DNA of 64,000 nt. It comes from Diplosphaera chodatii (Eukaryota > Chlorophyta > Trebouxiophyceae > Prasiolales > Stichococcaceae). The position numbers and the translations under genes were made by a program. This document shows positions 11,750 to 25,566 of this stretch, piece after piece. Under the pieces are notes generated by a model that had not been told where the DNA came from, did not search any database, and saw nothing but the letters and a program-made list of their open reading frames with translations. The number at the start of each line of letters is the position of its first letter. Positions within the stretch are counted from its first letter, which is position 1. Location: contig JAALGY010000023.1 in the NCBI GenBank assembly GCA_032358165.1, forward strand, positions 2,046,001 to 2,110,000, given 5' to 3'.

Positions 11750-14700
11750 TCATGCTGCTATATCAGCGTTGTCTCCTGGCTGCGCAGCCGGCTGGCCTTT
11801 GTGCTGCGCCTCCTGTTGTTGCTCTGCTTCCCGCTGGCTGCCTTCTGCTGCTGCCTGATTGCCGTTCGCAGCGCCCACCGCCATCTTCAGCACCGCAGCC
11901 GCCGCCTTGAATGGCTGGGGGCGGAAGATGTTCAGCAGGAAGGCCTGGAAGCGGCGCGAGTAGGTGACGGGGCTGACCGCCGAGATGGTGCGGCCGTCGT
12001 GCACCAGCGACTTGAAGCGGTGCTCCACGCGCTTGCTCACATTGTACTCCTGCAGTCACAGAGAAGAAGACTCATCTCGTCGCACTGCGAGACTTGCGTG
12101 AAGTCAGAATGGCACAGGCCGGCGCGTAAATGGCTTTTTCAACATCCTGCATCTCTCCAGACATCTGCAATGTCAATCATGACTCTGCTACCAGACTGAC
12201 CCCTGACTGCAGCACACGGCACATGCGCCAGTAGGAGACATACCTGCAGTATGTCGATGATGCCGAAGTACAGGAGCACATCGTCCGACTGGCCCCCGGC
12301 ATCAGGCACCGCGACCGCCGGGTTGCGCACCCCCAGCGGCAGCTGCTGCCGGCGGCCAGCCACCACAGCTGCCGCCTTCGCCTCATCGCGCTTTGCCTCG
12401 CTGGCGGCGCCTGCGTCCGGCTGCCCCGTCTCGGCGTCTGCCATGTCTGATACCATCTCATCCTCCGTCCTGCGACACCGACACACCACCGCTGGAGCTG
12501 GCACATGCTGCTGCACTGATAGCCCTGGCTGCTGCCCATGCTACCTGCCACACACTGTCCTTCAACTGGTTGTGACTACAGCAGGAACTGGTCATGGCGC
12601 GCCGGCATGGAGTCCGTGGACCCGGCTGCACAGGCCCGGGTGCTCACCGCAGCTCGGAGCCGAAGCTGGCGGGCGGCCGCGCGGCCCTCTGGGCGCGGCC
12701 GATCTTCCGGTAGCGCGCCAGCTGCAGCAGGTCCTCCACCCGCTGCTCGCTCACCTGCAGGGCGGGACTGCATGCGCCTGAGCCCAGTGCACATGGTTCA
12801 GTGCCACGCTGCGCCTGGTGGCTGACCTCGGCTTTGCCTGCTGCCGCCTGCTTAGGCTCATGCTGATGACGACCACAGACACGAATGGAACAGTCTCAAA
12901 AGACGACCGAGGATGCAGGCCATGCAATGCTCATGCAGTGGGTAGGATGACGTCCATGCAACCTCCTCTGCAGCAAGCAGGATGTCAGGGCCAGCGCAGT
13001 TGCCACCGCACCTTGTCACCAAACCGGCGCAGGATGATCTGCTGCGTCTGCTGCAGGTCGCGGTCGGCAAAGCTGCCAGCGCCGCTGCTGTGACCGCCCA
13101 GCTGCTTGGTGTGGGAGGGCCGCATGGCCACAGCGGAGATGGCGGCGCCAGGGCTGGCGCGGCCCGAGTGCTCGCCCCGGCCGCTGGCGCTGCTGCGATG
13201 CACACCGCCGTCGCCCTCGCCGCTGCTGATGTGTACCTCATCCTCTGACAGGCCTCCATTAGGCTGCCCGGCCGAGGGGTGGGCGGCCCAGGCGGGCAGC
13301 TCGATGGAGGCCTGGCGGGAGGGGCCGGACGAGGCGGCGCGGCGCAGGCGGCCGCTGGGCCAGCGGCTGGCGACCACCGAGGGCCAGCGGCTGGTGGGCG
13401 ACGCGCCGACGGGGCTGTCCGGCTCCTCCACCTCCGTGTCCTCCTGCTCCTGTGCATGTTGTGATACATATGTCATATGCCATTCCAAGTAAGTGATGGT
13501 GTGATAGTGTGAAGGTTGATGCGGTTGTCGCTGAGTCCCAAACGTGTGGGAGATTGCTCGCAACACTGATGCCGCTGCTGAACAAGCAAGACGGCCTGAT
13601 GCGCAAGGTGTACACTGCATGCAGAGGCACTGTGTCCCGGGTCCAAGAGCATGCACAGGCCGGCCTCCAGGAGCAGCCAGGGGCGCCTGCGGAGATCCTG
13701 CTTGGTGCCAGCTGTGCTGCTGGGCCAAGGACGGGCGGTGGCCCCGCACCGCGTCGGTGTGCTGCGGGGTGGAGGTGAGGGCGCCCCCCGAGCGGGAGTG
13801 GATGCCCAGCAGCAGGCTGTAGTCCATCACCCGCAGCGCCTCCAGCAGCGCGCAGTCCGCCCGCAGCTGCTGCTCGAACCTGCAGCGCAGCGGGCAGCCG
13901 GTGAGCAACCACTGTGACGTCGCAACTCGCGGCTGCTGTGTGTGTCTGAGCCACCATGCATGTGAAGGCGTGCTGATCACAGCTGAGACCTGCGGCAGTG
14001 GCATTGCACGCCAAACGGCTCCTTCATGCTGTATTGGGGTTGCGAATCTTGCACCAGCAGACCGCAGGTTATCATGCACCAGCATGTGGTTGCTGAACAT
14101 GTCGACCGGCAGCTCTGCAAGCAATCTGCATTGGGCCCTGCCAGTCAATGGTCCATCCTGCATTGTGCAACCAGGAAGGAAAGCAGCATCAGAGCAACGC
14201 TCACCGCTGGTGCCAGTCGCCCGGCAGCAGCAGGCGCATGTCCACATTCAGGTCCTTCTGTATGGAGGCATCTGGCGGAGCTTCTCGGCCGTAGGTGCTG
14301 CCCTTCAGGTCGAACTTGCGGTGCAGCGGCACATCCGTCCGCAGCAGGTTGTTCATCACCACGAAGCGCACCTGCATGTTCACATGCAGCAGCTGTAGAC
14401 TGCACACAGTGGAGTGTGTTGCGTGCGTTTTTCAACTGTCACACGCCGTTGCAAGTGTCTGACACCATGGTATGTAAGGTTCAGAAAACGATGTAGATGC
14501 AGGAGATAAATGACTGTCAAAAGCTTTGCAGTAAACAAGACACACACATAAACCCAAAGCTGTGCGCGCAGGCGCTGCATCATGACACACAAACGGTGCA
14601 GTAGCGGGGCACCTTGCCACCGTTTTGGGGCTTGATGCGGTGCAGACCCAGGTATTTGATAAGCAGCGTGTCAGGGTACTGCGCAATGTGTGCTGAATAC

Positions 14701-17700
14701 CGCGGCAGCAGTTTCAGCAGCAGCTCCATTTCGCCTGCAATGACAGGTCACTTCATGGGCAATATGTCACCCAGTGGCTGCAAAAATCCACGGTATGACA
14801 CTCCATGTCTCAAGAGGAGCACCATGCATTGTAGATGGCAAGGTTGGCAGACATAACCAGGAGGTCTCACCCTTGCGCATGGTCTTGATGAAAAAGCGCT
14901 CATCGTGGCTGATGAAGAACACGCTGCCGCTCTTGCCTGGGCTTGGAAGCTCCCGCAGTGCCTTGTCGCCTGTCACAATTGAGCAGATTGGATTTCATCT
15001 GCTCGCTCATCCGTCAAGACACAGCCAAAACAGTGTATCTTGCTGAGGGTGTGTATATGCAGCAGCAAGATCCATCTGTATCTGTGGCGTACCACAGATG
15101 GACAGCATGTAGTCCGCAGGATCGATGTGGAAGGTGGCCCGCAGCTTGTTGAAGGCCTTGGGGCAGTAGTCCTTCCACTTGAAGTTGGACGCTGGGTGCG
15201 GCGGCGTCGCGCGGCTGCCATCCCGCGGGAAGTACTGCTGCGCCTGCAGGAAGCATGACCCAGAGGCAGCGCTGTCAGCACCGTCTGCAGATGCCCAGTG
15301 GCATACGGCCTGCAACCCGCTTTACTGGTGCTGGCCACCGCAACTGCAGGGTCAAATTGGTGCAGATGCACCCGAGTGCATCGTCTGGCAGTATCGTGGA
15401 ACTTGTACGTGGATGTTGTCCCTGTAATCATCACTGCAGGCAGGCTACTTGATGCCTGCAGAGGCCTTCAGGGGCGGAGATGCTGCTTTTGCAGGCGCCG
15501 CCGCTGGCTGTGCAGCTACGAACCTTGTGCATGCAGGCCAGCGGCAGCCTGCTACCGTGTTGCACATAATAGCAAAAGTATGAGGATCAGCGCACCAGCT
15601 GTTGCTATCATGCAGCAACCTTGGTGCACTAACAGTAGTAGCATGTCTGTGCGACCGACGTGCCAAGTGCTGGCACGCGATGGCAGCAGTTGAGCTGTTG
15701 TGCACACAGTCTGCAAGAGGTCTACTGCATGGGGTGCGCAGGCGGCTGCTGGACTTCTCCCTGGCCAGCACCAGGCGGAAAGGGCCCCACTGCAGCCGCT
15801 ACACTGTGCAAAGCTACCAAAACGTCACATATTAAGACAGCGAGGGCCTGACCGTGTCCTGGAAATCGGTGGGCAGCAGCATGGGGGCGGAGGGGCGCGC
15901 ATGCACGCCGCCCACGCTGTACCGGATGCCCAGCTGCAGGTTGAGCATCAGGTCGTAGCTCTTGTGCCCCTTGTATATCCGCTCCCCCGGCCGCTTGGGG
16001 CCCTGCTCAGCAGGCCACAAGACTGTTTGCAACCAATCAAAGAGCTGCGCGACGGTGCGAGGATCATGCAGCAGTGTCATGTGCCTCTGGGCCCTTGGCC
16101 CACAGTGCAATTGGGCCTGCACACGTCTCAGGCACAACATCTCAGACGGTGGTCCATCCCCAGCACAGGGCTCCACGCAGCAGGGATGGCAGCGATGGGG
16201 GTCACCTTGGCGCGTGCACGGCGCTGGCGGCGCTTGACCGGGGCGGCCCGCTTCCCCAGCACCGCCTCCAGCTGCTCGCCGGGTATCGGCTCCTCCCGCA
16301 CCAGCGCCCCGTCCTCGTACTCGCGCAGCTGCACACACACCCACCACATCCCATGCCGCGAGTGGATCCAGTGACCTTTTACTGATGGGCTTCTCAGGTT
16401 GAGCAGCAGAGTCACAGCGGCTACAGCAGCATTGGCTGCTGGGCAGCACGGGCATCTGCTGCGCATGCTGTTGTGTCGCAGGGCGCACCAGGGCAGTGAC
16501 ATGACGGCCCATGTCCCGCTCGCTTGTGCCGGTGCCGCCTCGGCCTGTGGCACATCACACCGTAAAGCAGTTATCATCAAGATTAGCAGTTGAATGTACA
16601 CCTGACATCACGTGCTTTGACTACGCAGCCAGCATTGCGCACCCTGGACACAAACTGGACTCACCATGCCCAGAGGCTGTGTCTGCTGCAGCTTCGTCAG
16701 CGCTGCTGACGGCCGGTGCTGCAGGAGCGCTGAGCCTGTCGCCGGCATCAACTGAGGCGCGCCCTCCAACTGCCGCAGGGACAAGCCGCGCCGCCAGCGA
16801 ACCCTGCCGCTCGCTGAGCCCTGACTGTGGCCGCAGGTCTCTCTCTGTCGTGCCTTTGAAGACCTGCATTGCACGTGCTGAAACATACATTTCACTGAGG
16901 TAACCAGCCCAAGCAAGCGTCACAGCAGGCCCAAGATATTTGAGAAGGTTGTGGTGCACAAGTATTTGCAGCAGTCCGGATCAAGACACACCCCGACGCC
17001 ATGCTTGCGGCCATTGCGCCAGAAACCGTTGTAGCTGGACCCATCAGCCCAGGTGAACACGCCCACGCCACTCTGCTCACCATCCTCCCACTTGCCGTCA
17101 TACCGATCGCCTAAGAAGACATAGGCGCTCGCTCTATAGAGCAGTCGTGGGTGAGATTGCAGCACCCGCAGCTGCAGAGCTGCTGACGTGCACGAGCAGC
17201 GGTGGTGCTCGCCTGATGCCCACTTCAGGGTGCCCTGCCCATGCATACGCCCGGCTCGCCATTCGCCGTCATACTCGTTGCCATTCACCCAGCGATAGCG
17301 TCCTGGACCCTCTGGCTTGCCATTTTTCCAGAGCCCCTGTGTGTTCCAGATCAAAATCTTTGCATCTTGTGTCAAGGCACAGTTCGCTGTGTGCAGCGCA
17401 GGGCATCTTGCAGTGGCTGCAGCTTCAGCAACACCTCACCTCATAGACATCCCCAGCTGCGTACACTTTCCTTCCCAGGCCATGCTTCTGGTCCTTCTGC
17501 CAGCCACCTGTTTGTGTGAAGGTAGCACACTGCATCAGACATATGGAACTCCTCGAGACCCTGCTTGATGGCAGGGTGTTGCACACAATGACATGGCACA
17601 CACCTGTGTAGACAGAGCCATCCGGGCCCTGCAGGGTGCCGTGGCCGTGCATGCAGCCGTCATGCCAGTCGCCACGATACACCGCGCCGGTGGGCCAGGT

Positions 17701-18657
17701 GTACTTGCCTTCGCCCTCCTTGACGCCGCCCTGCGGTACCAACATTGATGGGGAATAAGCGGCGTACCACGCTGTGGAAGCAGCAGAACAGCAGTAGGCA
17801 TGACAGGACTTGAGCAATACATGATATACCAGCCAAGACGGCTTGCGGGTTGCAAAGCTCACCTGCCATTCGCCATCATAGTCTGAGCCGTCAGCCCACC
17901 GATAGACACCCACGCCCTGCGGCAGCCCTGCCTGCCAGCCACCTGCCACACGCAAGGCTGTGGACTGAGCTGAGAGTGTGGTCGATGCCATGGACAGGTG
18001 CTAGAGCTCCCCCTTCCCTAATGGACACCCACCTGAATATTTGTCGCCATTGCTGAACTCCTTGTGCACGCCGCTCTCGAAGAGGAATGTGCGGCGATCG
18101 GAGCGGCGGCGCAACGCTTCCCTAATCAGAGACGGCAGACCGCCTTCCCCTGGTGGCGCCTCTGTCTGGTGCGGCGACATCGCCTGCGGACGCAGCTGCC
18201 CTGGCGTGGCGGCCGTGAGATTGGCACCCGATGGCCGACTGGTGCCTCTGAACGGACTGGCATGTGCCGCGCCATCAGCAGGGCTGCTGCTGCTGCCGAA
18301 CCTGCTGGCGCTGTCGGGGCTGTCGCCGCTGCTGGGCGTGCTGCTGCCTGCTGTTGTGCGGCCCGTGGCGGCGGTCTGGCCTGATGTGCCCCGTGCGCCC
18401 ATGTCAGGCGAGCTGCTGTCTGGTGTGCGGTCGTCCTGTGCAGAACTGCGTTGGTGCAGGCGGCTTTGGGCGGCTGGGGTAACAGGCGACCCCTTCACGG
18501 CGATGTTGCTGGGCGCCTTTCCACCTTGTGAGGGAGCACATTGAGCGCCGCATTGGCCCAGTTGTGCCCCATCTGAATTGACTTTTCCAGTCGCTGGCGT
18601 GCCGTTTCCCAGCGCCGAATTGCTATATGCCACGACGGGCCCGTCTACCTCTGCCAT
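11750..18657 (-). CDS. Phosphatidylinositol-4-phosphate 5-kinase with N-terminal MORN repeats
   Basis: Makes PI(4,5)P2 from PI4P at membranes. The N-terminal exon (ATG 18657) encodes about 200 Ser/Pro/Gly-rich residues and then enters the first MORN unit ([11 protein letters not shown]). Roughly eight MORN units follow on exons 17990-16920, for example [46 protein letters not shown] and [17 protein letters not shown]. Kinase blocks in order: [54 protein letters not shown] (with the ATP-binding lysine), [46 protein letters not shown], then [36 protein letters not shown] and a Gln-rich tail ending at 11750. A Ser/acidic insert (~13470-12985) splits the lobe after the catalytic loop, as in plant enzymes. 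This is the plant MORN-PIP5K layout. Confidence 0.92.
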
Positions 18658-18680
18658 CCGCAGTCAGTTGGGTTGCAGCG

Positions 18681-18710
18681 GCACAGCTGCACGCCGCACA
18701 GCTGCACGCC
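18681..18710. repeat. 15-bp direct tandem repeat
   Basis: The unit GCACAGCTGCACGCC occurs twice in perfect tandem, 20-50 bp upstream of the PIP5K start codon, probably in its 5' UTR or core promoter. Confidence 0.8.
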
Positions 18711-19191
18711 GCACACTGATCATCGCGGGGCGGCGGTTGGCACTGCCGTCTGAGTACCAGCCGCTAGAATAAACTGCGTGTGGTCCATGCAGCCGTTGTG
18801 ATGTCCTAGTGGCACTGGCAGCTCTGCGGTGGCGCTGGGCTGTGGTTGAGGCTGGCACTACTGTCCAGCCTGCAGCTTGCACCCTTGATATAGCTACAGA
18901 TCACCTTACACAAGATGAATAAGCAGCCAGCGCGTCTGTTTGCAGATCCTGGCGTTGCCACGAGCAATCTGTTCACGGACGATCTGCTCCGGGACCAATC
19001 AGCGGGAAATTATGCACCCGTTTTGCAGTCCTTTGGGTGTCGCAAATGCAAGGCGCTTGTGTAACACAGGGTCTGTAACCGTACGAACGGTATATGAGCG
19101 TGCTAACGCGATCTGCTGCCGCTTCGCGGGGAAATGGACCTTGGGGGCAACCCGTGCTGGCATTTGAAAGGGAGCATTGGCCTTGGTCGGG

Positions 19192-19213
19192 TGGCACCTT
19201 TTAGAAGGTGCCA
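19192..19213. repeat. Perfect 9-bp inverted repeat (hairpin, TTAG loop)
   Basis: TGGCACCTT at 19192-19200 pairs perfectly with AAGGTGCCA at 19205-19213 around a 4-nt loop. It lies about 100 bp past the stop of the CW gene, so it may be a 3' UTR stem or a protein-binding palindrome. Function is unknown. Confidence 0.6.
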
Positions 19214-19309
19214 GTTGGGCGCACTGCCAAAATTTGCTTTTGCCCTGTGGTAAGTGCATGTACCCGTGCAAAAACATGTGCTATAACAGCTCTCTCGACG
19301 AACGTCTCA

Positions 19310-19929
19310 TCATGAACCCGCAGGGTGCGTTCGACCGTTCACCGGAGTGATGCCAGGATGCTGCTTGCTGGCAGTTGGCATGTGCTGCAGGGCTGGCACC
19401 GACATGGCAGATGGCGCCGGCACTTGCCCACCCAAGGGTGCAGGTTGCAGCGCTGCGGACGCTGCAGTCCCGCTTGCACTCGTAGCGTGCATCGGTATGC
19501 TGGTGGCCAGCGCATGGGGCAAGCCGTGCAGCATGGCTGATGCTGCTGCTGCTGCACTGTCTGTGTTTGGGAGCAGCATAGGCGCTGGCTGAGCCCCGTG
19601 CATGCCGCCTGCGTTGCCAGCCTGGGGCACACCATTGGCCAGCGCCTGCTCAGCAAGCATCTGCTGCCCCAGCGACGACAGCTGCACCTGGCCATACGGC
19701 GGCTGCTGCCCCAGCGTCATCTGCCCGGGCGCACTGGCCGCAAGCGCAGCCGCCAACTGTGCTAGGCTGGCCGGTGGCAGCTGCCACTGTGAGCTGTGCA
19801 TGCCAGCCTGGCTCAGCCACGGCGGAGGCAGGCCTTGCGGAAGCCAGGGCATGGGTGTGAGCCCCGGCTGGGCGCTGTGCACTGCCATCGCAGCTGCGCC
19901 AGCTTGGCTGCTGTGTGGCTGCATGGGGA

Positions 19930-19985
<56 letters not shown>

Positions 19986-21707
19986 CTCCCCCGATCTGCA
20001 CACCAAACCCACGGCTGAATCTGATTTGGCTCCAGATCCAGTCTCGGATGTGGTCAGCACAATGGATGTTCGGAACCAGCCTGATCACAGCAAAGGCGTC
20101 GCCGAGCACCTGAGAGCTGCAAAGCTGCAGCGCTGCTGGCTGCCCGGGCGCTCCTGTCGGACTCCAGGAACTGTCCGCTGGTGACGGCCGCCATTGCTGC
20201 CGCTGCTGTCATTGCCAGGCGCGAGGCTTCAAGCGCGGCATTGGCGCAAGCCTCACCATTTGGCGGCATGCCCTGCAGAGTGGTGAGTCACGCTACGTTC
20301 AGATCTGATGACACACTACACACTGGCAGGAGCAGCAATTCCCTTGTGGAGTGCATGATGCACAGGCTTACCCTGAAGTATGACGCTGCAGTTGCAATGT
20401 TGACGCCCTCGTTTGCTAGCTGTGCTGCCTGAAGTACAGAGGCCTAAGTCCAAACCAACTCTCATATTTGCCAGTGCTTGGCACATACAGGGGGAGATGG
20501 ACGCGCTGGCGAACACGGGCAGCATCTCAGTCCCGGGCACGCTCGTGACCATCGCCTTCGTCAACAGGACGCTCTACACCGAGGACGCGTGCTCGGTGAT
20601 GAAGGAGTGGGCGGACAGCGGGGTGATGGCGTGGAGGGGCTTCGTCGACTACCCCATCCCGGCCCGGGGCCTTGGTCACATAGCGGGCAGATGGCTCACC
20701 TCAGGTGCAAAGCTGGCCAGGCCATCCCACAGCCAGTGTGGTGGGGGTACTGCCACTTGTCCCCGCCCCTTGCTGATCTCCCACACCCCGCCCTTCTGGA
20801 TGACCTTCTGGAAGCCGCCATGCGCTTTCCGCACGCTGCCCAAACCCCGGCCTGCCGTCCCTAACACCACAAAGACACCGCATCACGGGACGCCCTGCAT
20901 GACACGATCGCCTGAAGTTGCGTGACTCTCCACTCGCAGCAGGGCACCTGCATCGCCGGCGGACTGATGACGCCAGGCGTCACCCACGCCAGACCGGCGC
21001 TGCTTTCCGGCGCCAGAGCGCCTGCCTGTCACCGCCGGTGAGCCGGACCTTGAGCGGCCGCCATGTTCCCTCAGCCGATGGCTCGATGGCTGCGGCCTGT
21101 GTGTGCGTGAGAGCATGGTCGAACATTGCACGAGGCGCCAGTCGCAGATCACTGCAATGTCACACGACAACACTGCTGCCAGCTTAGGTCTTAGAGATTC
21201 CACATGCTGGTTACTCACGCTGGGATGGTTGGGTTGACGGTTTTGACAACCTGGCCGGCCTCAAAATATACGCTGCTCTCCGCCTCCTTGTCATAGCTCT
21301 GCAGGTGCAGCAAGCGATGTGAAGTGCTACGCGACGCTACCGGGTGCCGCTGTTTTGACATGATGCATAGTGGCAACAGCTGCTTTCAGAACAGTGTGCA
21401 CCTCCTCAGGCGCGTCACAAGTGTTGCGCAGCGGATCTGGGCTGAGACGGCAATACCTAAGCCGCAACATGTGCGAAAGGTATGTCATCGCTGGTTGCTG
21501 TTTGCTGTGCAGAATCACCACCGATGCTGCAGACTCAGCACACTGCACAACATGCCGTTGCCTCAACATGCACAAGCAGTATGATGCTGGCCCGCACCAT
21601 TTCTCTTTCTCATTCAGCACCGTGCCGGGGGGCAGGCGGCGCCACTTGTCACAGTTGTCGCAGCACGCCCACACATCCTCCACAAGCGGCGCGGGCATGG
21701 TCGCCAT
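19310..21707 (-). CDS. CW-type zinc-finger protein with polyglutamine tract
   Basis: Likely chromatin-associated; CW domains read histone H3K4 methylation. ATG 21707 opens MATMPAPLVEDVWACCDNCD with KWRRLPPGT. Splicing at AAATG|GTGCGG to a downstream G|TATTGCCG exon restores KWYCRLSPDPLRNTCDAPEE, completing the four zinc cysteines and the tryptophans of the CW fold. The next exon gives SYDKEAESSVYFEAGQVVK. A minus-strand exon at ~20845-20710 gives KAHGGFQKVIQKGGVWEISK and then PHWLWDGLASFAPE before a GTGAGC donor. The exon at ~20270-20100 is Ala-rich (ALEASRLAMTAAAAMAAVTS). The last exon holds 18 CAG codons (19931-19984) and a long Gln/Ala/Pro/Met-rich tail ending at 19310. The low-complexity tail suggests a transcriptional regulator. 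Exon order between 21000 and 20900 is uncertain. No canonical MBD or SET motif was found. Confidence 0.68.
19931..19984 (-). repeat. (CAG)18 microsatellite encoding polyGln
   Basis: Eighteen uninterrupted CTG triplets on the plus strand, read as CAG on the minus strand, in frame inside the last exon of the CW-finger gene. The following in-frame ATG (19924) is a normal internal Met. Confidence 0.9.
20489..20680 (+). other. Unassigned coding-like block on the plus strand
   Basis: The plus strand here reads as an excellent exon. After a CATACAG acceptor-like site it gives EMDALANTGSISVPGTLVTI, then AFVNRTLYTEDACSVMKEWA and DSGVMAWRGFVDYPIPARG, with almost every third position G or C. The minus-strand frames over the same bases hold stops or Arg/Pro noise. 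It falls in what should be an intron of the minus-strand CW gene. I do not recognise the protein. It could be an exon of a nested gene, a gene fragment, or a sign that the CW gene model is wrong here. No partner exon with a start codon was identified. Confidence 0.35.
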
Positions 21708-22600
21708 GCAAGCCTATAGCGCCTCGATGCACATCTGCGCCGGCCGCCCGCTGGGCAGCGGCGATGCCACGCTCAACGCATCTCGTGTCTATACGAGCAT
21801 ATGTAGCGCTGCCCCTCTGGAATGCTGAAACGCCGATGATCTTGGATGAAGCAACACCCAAACACAGTCGCTCCTCAGCCACCCTGGACGCTGCGTATCC
21901 GCGCAAGAAGCCGCGGGCGTTTGAGTTTGAGCGTACACGAGCGTTTTTTTGGACCCAAGGGTCAATAGGCCAGGTATCTGACAGAACTGACACACTCGCA
22001 TGTTCCTGCTCTCGGCTTCAAGCAGGGACCAGGGGAAGACCAATTGCTGTCCTCCCCCACTTACCGACTGCAGGACTGCTTCAAGCTTCCAGTTGCTTGC
22101 AGGCCACAGCAGTGCAGCTCTGCAGGCTTCAGCGGAGGCCACCAATGGTTACGACCACTCGCGTAGGGCAGCAAGCGCGTCACCTCAGTCTTGTTATGTC
22201 GTGGTGTTACTTGCTTCTTTGGCAAGTGGAGCCAGAATCTGTTGTGCCTCCGTTTCCAACATTGGCAGTACCCCGCCCATATCACCGTGACATAAACTGA
22301 AAGGCAATAGCTACGGCTATGGAGATGCAAAGTGCTATCAAAAGCAGAAGTTCATGTCAAGCTGCCCACCCAGCTGCAGTGCAATGTCAGCAGATGTACA
22401 ACGGTGGAAGGGGCAGTGTAACACATCAAAACAAGGCAATCTTGAAGCCACGCGGCCTGCGCGCCATGAACACTGCATCCTGACATACGGTAACTCTGAC
22501 CCTAGTGTAACAAAGCGCAGATCCTGCTCGCTTGTTCAGCGTCTCCCCGCCTCCCTCCTGCCCCTGCAGCCTCCTCGGCACCAACGATCGTGTACGCTGA
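21708..22600. other. Intergenic region upstream of the CW gene
   Basis: Between the CW-gene start and the stop of the dehydratase, both on the minus strand. It should contain the CW promoter and the dehydratase 3' UTR. A plus-strand frame at 21482-22300 is long but shows no family match and no codon bias. Nothing else was recognised. Confidence 0.4.
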
Positions 22601-25046
<2,446 letters not shown>

Positions 25047-25566
25047 CGCAGCGTCTCGTATGCTCAGGGATGGCTGTCCGATACAGTGTCCACCAACGCT
25101 TCGACGAGGCACACCGGCGTTCGGCTGCTTCTTGGACGCTGTCTGGGCGCAACCGATCAACAGCCACAACCAGACTCGCAGACACCCTGCTTTCGTCAGT
25201 AAACCCTAATCAGGCACTCCCACGGCGCAATTTGGCAAAATCACAAATCGAATCCGGCTTGCATGCCTCCGCTTGCATGCGACAGAAAGAGACAGGGCAC
25301 AGGGGTCCTGCACTTTCGAGGACCGGCCGGAACTGGAAGTTGATCGTGTTCACACAAGCTGTCTTGAGCCATGAGACATAAGAGTAGTGTTTGATCTTGC
25401 CATGGGCACCCTTGGATAGGCCAACTGATGGGTTCTGCCTTGCGGAGGCCACTGTGATGCGGTTTGTGTATGTGCAATCTGTAACAGTCATGTCAGAAAC
25501 GTGCCATGTTCGGGAGCGCGTTACGGGCGTTGGTCTTGCATTTCGTGATGCGGTGCAGATATAAGC
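25047..25566. promoter_or_regulatory. Divergent intergenic region, dehydratase / TOR1-like
   Basis: About 520 bp between two head-to-head start codons. GATATAAGC lies directly before the plus-strand ATG at 25567, too close to act as a TATA box for that start. No RNA gene was recognised. Confidence 0.4.

Larger units (their letters stand above)
18658..19309. promoter_or_regulatory. Upstream region of PIP5K / downstream of CW gene
   Basis: Spacer between two minus-strand genes. It contains a 15-bp direct repeat (18681-18710) and a perfect 9-bp hairpin (19192-19213). A TATATC-like sequence on the minus strand at about 18890 lies ~230 bp upstream of the PIP5K start. No coding potential was recognised. 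Confidence 0.4.

Noticed and set aside
12985..14247. 420-codon minus-strand frame read as one protein
   Set aside because: It combines the PIP5K insert exon, an intron and the catalytic-loop exon. Only parts of it are coding.
18041..18544. Plus-strand Leu/Ala/Pro-rich frames opposite the PIP5K head
   Set aside because: Shadow of the GC-rich Ser/Pro-rich minus-strand exon, which has a start codon and joins the MORN repeats in frame.
19915..20184. Plus-strand poly-Ala and poly-Leu frames over the triplet repeat
   Set aside because: The CTG/CAG run is open in all frames. Only the minus-strand polyGln frame joins a long open tail with gene-like composition.
21482..22300. 272-codon plus-strand frame as a gene
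   Set aside because: No family match, no third-position bias, and it overlaps the first exons of the CW gene on the other strand.
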